From assembly GCA_016865035.1 (NCBI GenBank), contig CP018227.1, positions 1,644,001-1,708,000 on the forward strand: a stretch of 64,000 nt of DNA, given 5' to 3'. How positions within the stretch are numbered: position 1 is the first letter of the stretch; every line of letters starts with the position of its first letter. The notes beneath the pieces were generated by a model. That model had not been told where the DNA came from, ran no database searches, and saw only the letters and a program-made list of their open reading frames with translations. Source of the DNA: Kordiimonadales bacterium IMCC3096. Lineage in GTDB: Bacteria; Pseudomonadota; Alphaproteobacteria; Minwuiales; Minwuiaceae. The translations under genes and the position numbers were made by a program. Shown one piece after another: positions 8,022-15,295 of this stretch.

Positions 8022-9143
8022 GTGAACCATAAGCACCTGCTCGCTGGTGTTGCAGCTACTGCGCTGCTGACCGCCGGCTCCGCGTTTGCTGCGTCGCATA
8101 GTGGCGACCAGCTCCAGGCTCAGGCCGCCATGATCGACGCTCTGTCGAAGAAGGTGGAACAGCTGAGTGCCAACCAGGACGGCGTTGCCAAGGGTGTCAA
8201 GGGCGTCAGCCTGAAGGTGTCCGGCCAGGTCAACCGCGCCGTGATGTTCGTCAGCGACGGCAATGACAAGTCCGCGTTCAACTATGTTGACAACGACGCC
8301 TCTTCGACCCGCGTTCGCTGGGATGCCTCGGCCAACGTTTCCGATTCCACCAAGGTCGGTACCCGTCTCGAGATGGAAATGGAATCCAACACGTCCGCTG
8401 GTGCGGTCCTGAACGGCAACGCCGGTGGTAACGCTTTCGTTGCCCGCCATGCGTATGTCTACATCCAGGGCGGCTTCGGCACGCTGACCACCGGTCAGCA
8501 GGGTGAGGCGACTGAAGGCCTGCTGCACAGCTCCTTCAACTACGCGTCCCTGGCCGCGATCAACCCGGAAGACACCACCGGTATCGCCAACGCCGGCGTG
8601 AACTTCCTGTCGTTCGGTGACGGTGGCCGTCAGGATGCGATCCGCTATGACACCCCGAGCTTCGGTGGTGCCAAGGCATCCATCTCGACCCGTGACAACG
8701 GTGAAGTGACCGCTGCCATCCGTTATGCCGGTCAGGTTGCCGGTCTGGGCGTTCTCGCTGCCCTTGGCTACGAAGCCAACCCGGGTGCCGGTAACGATCC
8801 GCTGGTCGCCGGTTCCATGGGCATCAACTTCGGTGTTGTCGCGCTGAACGGCTCCTTCGGTACCGAGCTGGATGACGACAACAACGACCGTTTCTACTAC
8901 GCCCTGGGCCTCGCCCATAAGGGTTCGTATGTGGACATGGGCCCGACCTCGCTGGGCGTGCAGTACATGTCCAACAACGGTGGCTTTGACGGCCAGGGCA
9001 ACGTGTACAGCGTTGGCTTCGGTCTGGTGCAGGGTGTCGCGGCTGGTGCCGAGGCCTATGCCCAGCTGACCTTCCACGGTGGTAACGAAGGCGCCGTCGG
9101 CGACGCCGTCGCCAGCATGGTTGGTATGCGCGTCAAGTTCTGA
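8022..9143 (+). CDS. Outer-membrane porin (Gram-negative porin family)
   Basis: 373 residues starting at GTG 8022, eight bases after a perfect AGGAGGG. The signal peptide ends SAFAASHS. A short coiled-coil (about 28-60, QAQAAMIDALSKKVEQLSANQ-like heptads) is followed by alternating beta-strands rich in Gly, Asn and Asp. It ends with an aromatic residue, MRVKF, the Omp85-recognised C-terminus of porins. Codon use is highly biased (GTT, GGT, CTG), unlike its neighbours, which suggests strong expression. It forms general diffusion pores for small hydrophilic solutes; substrate preference cannot be told. Its TGA overlaps the ATG of the small lipoprotein gene, and a strong terminator follows that gene, so the two form one transcript. 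Confidence 0.9.
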   Translation: MNHKHLLAGVAATALLTAGSAFAASHSGDQLQAQAAMIDALSKKVEQLSANQDGVAKGVKGVSLKVSGQVNRAVMFVSDGNDKSAFNYVDNDASSTRVRWDASANVSDSTKVGTRLEMEMESNTSAGAVLNGNAGGNAFVARHAYVYIQGGFGTLTTGQQGEATEGLLHSSFNYASLAAINPEDTTGIANAGVNFLSFGDGGRQDAIRYDTPSFGGAKASISTRDNGEVTAAIRYAGQVAGLGVLAALGYEANPGAGNDPLVAGSMGINFGVVALNGSFGTELDDDNNDRFYYALGLAHKGSYVDMGPTSLGVQYMSNNGGFDGQGNVYSVGFGLVQGVAAGAEAYAQLTFHGGNEGAVGDAVASMVGMRVKF

Positions 9144-9328
9144 TGCGTCATCTTCTTCGCATCGCTTTCGCGAGTGCAGCAGTCGGCCTTCTGGCCGGTT
9201 GCTCGCACACGCCGCTTCAGGAGGAACCGCCTCAGCATGGTGAGATCGCACCCGGTCCGGGTGTTTTCTCCGGTGCAGACGGCTCCTTCACGATCGTCGG
9301 CGATTCGAAGAAGAGAAAGCGTTACTGA
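9143..9328 (+). CDS. Small lipoprotein translationally coupled to the porin
   Basis: 61 residues. It has a type II signal peptide with lipobox LLAGC (Cys20), followed by a Pro/Glu-rich stretch and a short polar tail with GPGVFSGADGSFTIVG, then a basic end. The ATG overlaps the porin stop (TGATG), so it is translated with the porin. Short lipoproteins with a similar GEIxPGPGxFSGxDGxFTI core occur in alphaproteobacteria as uncharacterised proteins (from memory, not searched). It could help porin assembly or sit at the outer membrane; no function is known to me. Confidence 0.75.
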   Translation: MRHLLRIAFASAAVGLLAGCSHTPLQEEPPQHGEIAPGPGVFSGADGSFTIVGDSKKRKRY

Positions 9329-9350
9329 CCGAAGTCACATTCGGTTCGTC

Positions 9351-9380
9351 AAAGGGCGGCTCTCACGAGCCGCCCTTTTT
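9351..9380 (+). terminator. Rho-independent terminator after porin-lipoprotein operon
   Basis: Twelve-base perfect stem AAAGGGCGGCTC / GAGCCGCCCTTT with a TCAC loop, followed by more T residues. It lies 22 bases after the lipoprotein stop. Confidence 0.93.
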
Positions 9381-9471
9381 CGTTTGCGGCATTCCCGGGA
9401 TTGCGGGCCGGCAAGACCGGCACGGGCAGGAAACGGCCGTTCCGACGGTCGGTCGCGGCAGACCGGCCCGC

Positions 9472-10986
9472 TCAGACCGGCATGATGTCGAAGGCGACAC
9501 TGATGCGGTAATCCTGTTCCGCGAACGGAATTGTCCTGTGTCCGAGATATGACGGAAACAGCACGATCAGACCCGGCTGCGGCTTCAGCCGACGCACCGG
9601 CGGTTCGTCCCTGCTCCGCAGCATGTAATAGGCCCGACCGAACTCGATCCAGCCCTCATGCCCCGAGACACCATCCCCGACACCCGGCGGTACCTGCGGA
9701 TAGTAGACACCGCTGAGCCAGCCCGGTGGGTGGAAGTGGACATCGTGGAAACCGCCGCGGTCCATGATGTTTGCCCAGCAGCCGATCCGCGTCCGGTGCG
9801 GACGCTGCGCCAGCCAGGGATGCGCCGGATCGATCGGATGATCCTGTGACCAGCGTGCCACGGCACTCTCGATCACCTTGCGGAAGGCCGCGATCGCGCC
9901 TTCCGGATTCTCGAAGAGTTCGTCGGTGCTCCGCCCCCGGGTCAGGGAGCGATTGAGCGGTGAATACTGCAGCGACGGATGGCCTTCGATCTCCGCCACC
10001 AGCGCGGCGTTGAAGCCCTCCAGCGAATCATACCCGTCCGGTGGCTCGGCGATCGCACTGCTGACCAGTCGCTCCATGGCCATCAGTTCCGCCGCAGCGT
10101 CCCTCTGGCCGATCTCGTTCAGGGCCATGCCCTTGTAGGCGATGGCGGTGGTCCTGCCGGGAAACCGTTCCAGGATGGCATCACAGCGCCGGATGCAGTC
10201 TTCCGGATCGCCTGCGCGAAAGGCCGCAAAGGCGGCAAGCTCGGAAAAGTCAGGTGGTGCCTTGCCCGTGGCAATGACCGGTTCCAGACAGGCCAGTGCC
10301 TCCTCCGGCGCATCGGAACTGGCGAGCGCATGCGCCAGGTCGTAGATCACCGCGCCGTCGCCGGGTGACAGTCGGAGGGCGGCCCGATTGACCACCGCCG
10401 CGTCGGCGAACCGGCCAATCTTCGTCAGCATGTTGCCTAACTGGCGGTGCGCGGAGACATGCGCCGGATTGAGCCTGATCGCCGACTGGTAGGCCCGCTC
10501 GGCGGCCACGTGGTCCCCGACCTTCGAACAGGCCGTCCCCAGCCAGAACGCAAGTTCCGCATTCTCGGGGCTGCCCGCCATTGCCGCCTGCAGATTATCG
10601 ATTGCCGGCGCGGGCTGGTCAGCCTGCACCAGCGCCATCCCGAGCTGGCCCAGCACCTCCATATTGCCCGGCTGCATCGCTTTCGCGCGTTCGAGCTCCG
10701 CAATGGCCGCCGCGAAGTCGCCAACCGACCGCAGCATGGTGCCGAGGTTCAGCGCAATGGCCAGTGCGCCCGGCTCCAGCTTCGCGGCGCGCTTCAGATG
10801 CGTGATCCCGCGCCGGGTCTGACCACTGGCATGCTCCGCCAGTCCCGCCACGAACAGCAGCGACGGGTCACGCGGTGTCTTCTTCAGTGCCCTTGACGCC
10901 CGGCGCGCCGCCTCGCCGGCCTTGCCCTGCTGCACAAGTGCCAGCAGGTCGGAAGCCGAAACGGGGGTGGCGGCACCGGAAGCCAT
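9472..10986 (-). CDS. TPR-repeat protein with C-terminal 2OG-Fe(II) oxygenase domain
   Basis: 504 residues from ATG 10986, preceded by GGGAGAC; the frame continues upstream but has low-complexity Arg/Pro sequence there. Residues about 10-300 are tandem tetratricopeptide repeats. Residues about 380-504 match the putative 2OG-Fe(II) oxygenase family (PF13759-like): HDVHFHPPGWLSGVYY with the metal His, and LFPSYLGHRTIPF...YRISVAFDI with the distal His and the 2-oxoglutarate Arg. This is the layout of TPR-guided hydroxylases, where the repeats bind a protein or peptide substrate (family inference). Substrate unknown. It is followed on the same strand by nothing before the porin terminator and lies 13 bases after the crotonase gene, so the two are probably co-transcribed. 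Confidence 0.85.
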   Translation of the reverse strand: MASGAATPVSASDLLALVQQGKAGEAARRASRALKKTPRDPSLLFVAGLAEHASGQTRRGITHLKRAAKLEPGALAIALNLGTMLRSVGDFAAAIAELERAKAMQPGNMEVLGQLGMALVQADQPAPAIDNLQAAMAGSPENAELAFWLGTACSKVGDHVAAERAYQSAIRLNPAHVSAHRQLGNMLTKIGRFADAAVVNRAALRLSPGDGAVIYDLAHALASSDAPEEALACLEPVIATGKAPPDFSELAAFAAFRAGDPEDCIRRCDAILERFPGRTTAIAYKGMALNEIGQRDAAAELMAMERLVSSAIAEPPDGYDSLEGFNAALVAEIEGHPSLQYSPLNRSLTRGRSTDELFENPEGAIAAFRKVIESAVARWSQDHPIDPAHPWLAQRPHRTRIGCWANIMDRGGFHDVHFHPPGWLSGVYYPQVPPGVGDGVSGHEGWIEFGRAYYMLRSRDEPPVRRLKPQPGLIVLFPSYLGHRTIPFAEQDYRISVAFDIMPV

Positions 10987-10999
10987 GGCCTGTGTCTCC

Positions 11000-11800
11000 C
11001 TATTCGCCCTTGAAGGTTGGTGTGCGCTTCTCGAAGAAGGCTTCCACGGCCTCCGCGTGGTCGGCGGTCTGATGCGCCAGCGCCTGATAGGCGGCGGAAA
11101 GTTCCAGCACACCCTTCAGGTCCGTCTTCTGCCCTTCGCGCAGCAGCCGCTTCGACATGCGCAGCACCTCAGGCGGGTTGCTGGCGATGCGGGCGGCCAG
11201 CGCCTGCGCCTCGGCCAGCAGTTCATCTTCCGGCACGCACTTGCTGGCCAGGCCCCATTCCGCCGCCTGCGGGCCATAGACCCGGTCACCGGTGAAGGTC
11301 ATCTCCGCCGCCCGGCTCATGCCGACGGCGCGCGGCAGCAGGAAGGCACCGCCGTCGCCGGGAATGATGCCCAGCTTCAGGAAGGATTCGGCGAAGAATG
11401 CCTTTTCCGCCACCAGCCGGATGTCGCACATGCAGGCCAGGTCACAGCCCGCGCCCACCGCCGGACCATTGACGGCGGCGATGGTCGGCACCTCCAGTTC
11501 GTACATGGCCAGCGGGATCTTCTGGATGCCGTTGCGATAGCTGTCGCGGGTCTTCATGCCGCCGGAGCCGAAGATACCGGAGCGTTCGCGCATCTGCTTG
11601 ACGTTGCCGCCCGCCGAGAAGGCCCGCCCCTTGCCGGTCAGGATCACGCAGCGGACACTCAGGTCGTTCTGGATGCGATCCGCCGCCGCGACGAAGGCCT
11701 CGAAGGTTTCCTGATAGGACAGGGCATTCATCTGCTCCGGCCGGTTCATGGTCAGTGTCACCACGTGACCGTCCTGTTCGTACAGCAGTTCTTCGCTCAT
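11000..11800 (-). CDS. Enoyl-CoA hydratase/isomerase (crotonase) family, isomerase-like active site
   Basis: 266 residues from ATG 11800, with GGGGAG ten bases upstream; a TTG six codons earlier is less likely. The crotonase fold is clear: RAFSAGGNVKQ and GAGCDLACMCD form the oxyanion hole, then KLGIIPGDGGAFLLPRAVG. Both catalytic glutamates of true hydratases are absent: the GGGCE Glu is Asp here, and the QPE Glu position is Phe. The sequence around SFLKLGIIPGDGG instead resembles PaaG-type isomerases. So a double-bond or epoxide isomerase, or another CoA-ester enzyme, is more likely than a hydratase (inference). Divergent from the IlvD/Edd dehydratase gene at 12025. Confidence 0.85.
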   Translation of the reverse strand: MSEELLYEQDGHVVTLTMNRPEQMNALSYQETFEAFVAAADRIQNDLSVRCVILTGKGRAFSAGGNVKQMRERSGIFGSGGMKTRDSYRNGIQKIPLAMYELEVPTIAAVNGPAVGAGCDLACMCDIRLVAEKAFFAESFLKLGIIPGDGGAFLLPRAVGMSRAAEMTFTGDRVYGPQAAEWGLASKCVPEDELLAEAQALAARIASNPPEVLRMSKRLLREGQKTDLKGVLELSAAYQALAHQTADHAEAVEAFFEKRTPTFKGE

Positions 11801-12024
11801 CCCGTTTTTCCTCCCCAACTGGCTCGCGCTTGCCAGACACTATCGGTCGGCTCATGAGTTGAAAAGCGCGCACGCTGACGCTGGGGATCGCCGCCGGCGC
11901 TGACACGACCCGGAGTGGGCCGGTGCCGCTTCCATCATCTGATGCAACGATCTACTGTTGCATCCGCAAATCGGCAGGAGGCGCACAACGACCTCCGCGA
12001 CAAGGATCATGGGGAGGGTTTCAG

Positions 12025-13755
12025 GTGAGCGAAGACAGCAGGAAATACCGCAGTGCGAACTGGTTCGGGGCCGGGGCCAAGGACGGTTTCAACCATCGCG
12101 CCTGGATGAAGAACCAGGGCACGCCGCATGACGCCTTCGATGGCCGTCCCGTCATCGGCATCTGCAATTCCTGGTCGGAACTGACCCCCTGCAACGCGCA
12201 TCTGCGCGATGTGGCGGAGCGTGTGAAGCGCGGCGTGTGGGAGGCGGGCGGCTTCCCGCTGGAGTTCCCCGTCATGTCACTGGGCGAGACCCTGATGCGC
12301 CCCACCACCATGCTGTTCCGCAACCTGATGGCGATGGATGTGGAGGAATCGATCCGCGCCAATCCGCTGGACGGTGTCGTGCTGCTTTCCGGCTGCGACA
12401 AGACCCAGCCCGCCATGATGATGGGTGCCGCCAGCTGTGACCTGCCCACCGTGGTGATCACCGGCGGACCGATGCTGAACGGCAAGTTCCAGGGCCAGGA
12501 CATCGGCTCCGGCACCGATGTCTGGCGCTTCTCGGAGGATCTGCGGGCCGGCAAGATGACCCTGGCCGACTTCATGGAGGCGGAGAACTGCATGTCCCGC
12601 TCCAACGGTCACTGCATGACCATGGGCACAGCCTCCACCATGGCCTCCATGACCGAATCACTGGGCCTGACCCTGCCCGGCGCCTCCGCCGTGCCGGCCG
12701 TCGATGCCAACCGCTATCGCATCGCGCATCTGGTCGGGCGGCGGATCGTCGAGATGGTGCATGAGGATCTGCGGTTCTCGAAGGTCGTGACCCGCAAGGC
12801 ATTCGAGAATGCCGTGCGCGTCAATGCCGCCATCGGCGGCTCCACCAACGCCATCATCCATCTGATCGCCCTGGCCGGGCGGCTGGGGGTCGAACTGACC
12901 ATCGACGATTTCGACCGTCTGGCGCGCGGCGTGCCGCTGCTGGTCAACCTGATGCCCAACGGCAAGTACCTCATGGAGGACTACTACTATGCCGGGGGCC
13001 TGCCTGTGGTGGTGCGGGCGCTGGCGGAGAACGGGCTGCTCAACGACGATGTGGTCACCGTCAACGGTGCCTCCCTGACCGCCAATGCGGCGGAAGCGCG
13101 GAACTGGAACGATGACGTCATCCGCCCCTTCGACAATCCGCTGAACAAGGATGTGGGCCTTGCCGTGCTGCGCGGCAACCTCGCCCCCGACGGTGCCGTG
13201 ATCAAGCCATCCGCCGCAACCCCGGCCCTGCTGACCCATCGCGGGCGCGCCGTGGTGTTCGAGAGCATCGAGGAGCTGCGCACCAAGGTGGAGGATGACG
13301 ACCTCGACATCGACGAGACCTGCGTCATGGTGCTGAAGGGCGCCGGCCCGAAGGGCTATCCCGGCATGCCCGAGGTGGGCAACTTCCCGCTGCCGGCCAA
13401 GATCCTGCGCAAGGGCATCACCGACATGGTGCGCATCTCCGATGCCCGCATGTCCGGCACGGCCTATGGCGCGGTGGTGCTGCATGTCAGCCCCGAATCC
13501 GCCGCCGGCGGACCGCTGGCGCTGGTGCAGACCGGGGACATGATCGAGCTGGATGTGCCGAACCGCCGCCTGCATCTGGATGTCAGCGACGCCGAGCTGG
13601 CCAGGCGCAAGGCCGCCTGGACACCGCCGCCGACACCGATGGAACGGGGCTATGTGCGCCTGTACCACGATCATGTCATGCAGGCGCATGAGGGCTGTGA
13701 CCTGGACTTCCTGGTGGGCGGCTCCGGCGCACCGATCCCGCGCGAAAGCCACTGA
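12025..13755 (+). CDS. IlvD/Edd family dehydratase, aldonate (L-arabinonate-like) type
   Basis: 576 residues from the GTG at 12025, seven bases after GGGGAGGG; upstream in-frame sequence is not conserved-looking. Cluster and Mg-site regions are present: ICNSWSELTPCN, LLSGCDKTQPAMMMGA and SNGHCMTMGTASTMASM, providing the three cluster cysteines of [2Fe-2S] pentonate dehydratases. The length and the SxSxTxCN-type N-terminus fit sugar-acid dehydratases better than valine-pathway IlvD. The reaction would be aldonate to 2-keto-3-deoxyaldonate plus water in the cytoplasm. One base separates its stop from the DenD-like dehydrogenase, and an aldehyde dehydrogenase lies nearby, which suggests a short sugar-acid oxidation route. 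The exact substrate cannot be told. Confidence 0.88.
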   Translation: MSEDSRKYRSANWFGAGAKDGFNHRAWMKNQGTPHDAFDGRPVIGICNSWSELTPCNAHLRDVAERVKRGVWEAGGFPLEFPVMSLGETLMRPTTMLFRNLMAMDVEESIRANPLDGVVLLSGCDKTQPAMMMGAASCDLPTVVITGGPMLNGKFQGQDIGSGTDVWRFSEDLRAGKMTLADFMEAENCMSRSNGHCMTMGTASTMASMTESLGLTLPGASAVPAVDANRYRIAHLVGRRIVEMVHEDLRFSKVVTRKAFENAVRVNAAIGGSTNAIIHLIALAGRLGVELTIDDFDRLARGVPLLVNLMPNGKYLMEDYYYAGGLPVVVRALAENGLLNDDVVTVNGASLTANAAEARNWNDDVIRPFDNPLNKDVGLAVLRGNLAPDGAVIKPSAATPALLTHRGRAVVFESIEELRTKVEDDDLDIDETCVMVLKGAGPKGYPGMPEVGNFPLPAKILRKGITDMVRISDARMSGTAYGAVVLHVSPESAAGGPLALVQTGDMIELDVPNRRLHLDVSDAELARRKAAWTPPPTPMERGYVRLYHDHVMQAHEGCDLDFLVGGSGAPIPRESH

Positions 13756-13756
13756 C

Positions 13757-14755
13757 ATGCGGGTGGTCATCACCGGCGGTGCCGGTTTCATCGGCAAGCG
13801 GCTGGCGCGTCAGATCCTGCAGCGCGGCAGCCTGACCAACGCGGCGGGGGAGGAGAAACCCGTCACCGCCATCACCCTGTTCGATGTCGTCGAGGCCACA
13901 GGTTTTGAAGACGCGGAGATGGTGAATACGGTGGCCGGTGACATTGCCGACGCGGCCGAGGTCGCGGCGGTCATCGGTGCGGATGCGGAGAGCATCTTCC
14001 ACCTCGCCGCCATCGTCTCGGCGCATGCGGAGGAGGACTATGACCTCGGCATGCGGATCAACCTCGACGGCACCCGCAATGTCATCGCGGCGGCGCGGGC
14101 CATGCCGTCACCGCCGAAGGTGGTGTTCGCCAGTTCGGTTGCGGTCTATGGCGGCACGAACCTGCCCCGTACCGTGACCGACGAGACCCCGATCACGCCA
14201 CAGACCAGCTATGGCGTGGCCAAGGCCTGCGGTGAGCAACTGCTGAACGATGCCTCGCGGAAGGGCTTCCTGGATGCGCGCTCGCTCAGGCTGCCGACCA
14301 TCTGCGTCCGCACCGGCAAGCCCAACCGTGCCGCCTCCACCTGGGCCAGTTCGATGATCCGGGAGCCTCTCTGCGGCATCGACATGGAGGTGCCGGTTTC
14401 CCCGGAAAGCGGCATGGCCCTGATGAGCCCGCGCCGTGTCGTTGATGCCTTCATCACCGCGCACGAAGTCGCGGCATCCGAACTGGGCGACTGGCGCACC
14501 CTGCTGCTGTCGGGGTTCACGGCTACTGCCGCCGAGATGCAGGAAGCGGTGGTCCGCAATCGCGGCAACCGGAAGCTCGGCGAGATCCGCTTCAACCCCG
14601 ATCCGAAGACCCAGGCCATCGTCAATGGCTGGCCCTCCGGCACGAAGGGCGCACGCGCGGAGGCCCTCGGCATCCATACCGACGCCTCCATCGACGAGAT
14701 CGTCCGCCACTTCATCGAGGACGACCTGGACAATCAGATCAGGGGCAACTTCTGA
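13757..14755 (+). CDS. NAD-dependent sugar-acid dehydrogenase/epimerase, DenD-like extended SDR
   Basis: 332 residues. It has an N-terminal Rossmann motif (TGGAGFIGKRLA), a FHLAAIVSAHAEEDYDLGM segment and the catalytic SYGVAK (YxxxK). LPTICVRTGKPNRAAS and the late EVPVSPESGMALMSPRR stretch match the D-erythronate dehydrogenase (DenD) branch of the extended SDRs. The start overlaps nothing but is only one base after the dehydratase stop, so the pair is co-translated. Likely oxidises a hydroxyl of a sugar acid with NAD+. In the classical DenD pathway the partner enzymes are a kinase and an aldolase/decarboxylase; here the partner is a dehydratase, so the substrate may differ. Confidence 0.83.
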   Translation: MRVVITGGAGFIGKRLARQILQRGSLTNAAGEEKPVTAITLFDVVEATGFEDAEMVNTVAGDIADAAEVAAVIGADAESIFHLAAIVSAHAEEDYDLGMRINLDGTRNVIAAARAMPSPPKVVFASSVAVYGGTNLPRTVTDETPITPQTSYGVAKACGEQLLNDASRKGFLDARSLRLPTICVRTGKPNRAASTWASSMIREPLCGIDMEVPVSPESGMALMSPRRVVDAFITAHEVAASELGDWRTLLLSGFTATAAEMQEAVVRNRGNRKLGEIRFNPDPKTQAIVNGWPSGTKGARAEALGIHTDASIDEIVRHFIEDDLDNQIRGNF

Positions 14756-14874
14756 GACACCACGGCAATGCCGCTCCGCACGGGCGAGTTGCCGAAGGTG
14801 ACACCGGTCGGACGTCTGTGGGGTAGTGGCGGCGGGCATCAATGCTTCACCCCTCCCCCACGCCGCTCGCGGAC

Positions 14875-14945
14875 CTGATCCGCGAGCCCAGTCTCCGACG
14901 TCTGCGCGGCACTGCTGGGTACCCGGGTCAAGCCCGGGCACGGCG
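14875..14945 (-). repeat. REP-like palindromic element, copy 1
   Basis: Its reverse complement matches 55546-55616 at most positions. It contains two hairpins: GCTCGCGGA / TCCGCGAGC around a CCTGA loop (starting at about 14866) and CCCGGG / CCCGGG around TCAAG (about 14933-14949). It lies in the convergent gap between the DenD-like gene and the aldehyde dehydrogenase gene. Confidence 0.8.
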
Positions 14946-14984
14946 TCTGTGGGGTGGTGAGGCTTGCAGACCCGGCGACTCACG

Positions 14985-15014
14985 AAAAAGGGCCTGCCGC
15001 TTCCGACAGACCCT
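14985..15014 (-). terminator. Rho-independent terminator for the aldehyde dehydrogenase transcript
   Basis: Read on the minus strand: AGGGUCUGUCG, loop GAAG, CGGCAGGCCCU with two G-U pairs, then UUUUUC. It lies 280 bases downstream of the aldehyde dehydrogenase stop, with the 72-bp tandem array in between. Confidence 0.8.
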
Positions 15015-15038
15015 GATTCTTCAACGTTCCGGACGCGG

Positions 15039-15284
15039 CGGGCTGGCCGACCCGGCCAACCCCAGCCCAGTGCCACGGCTTGCGGCACCGGCGGCGTTCA
15101 CCGGAGACGGCGGGCTGGCCGACCCGGCCAACCCCAGCCCAGTGCCCCGGCTTGCGGCACCGGCGGCGTTCACTGGAGACGGCGGGCTGGCCGACCCGGC
15201 CAACCCCAGCCCAGTGCCCCGGCTTGCGGCACCGGCGGCGTTCACTGGAGACGGCGGGCTGGCCGACCCGGCCAACCCCAGCCC
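15039..15284. repeat. 72-bp tandem repeat, about 3.4 copies, with internal hairpins
   Basis: Units begin at 15039, 15111, 15183 and 15255, exactly 72 bases apart; the fourth stops after 30 bases. Copies differ only at a few positions (for example CACGG/CCCGG, CACCGG/CACTGG). Each unit contains GGGCTGG...CCAGCCC and GTGCC...GGCAC inverted repeats. Because 72 is divisible by three, all frames stay open, but no start or codon bias supports a protein. The rest of the gap 14756-15295 holds the REP-like element and the terminator listed separately. Confidence 0.95.
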
Positions 15285-15295
15285 GCCTGCTCTTA

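Noticed and set aside
15039-15284. Tandem 72-bp repeats as a CRISPR array
   Set aside because: The units abut with no unique spacers, and no cas gene is near.
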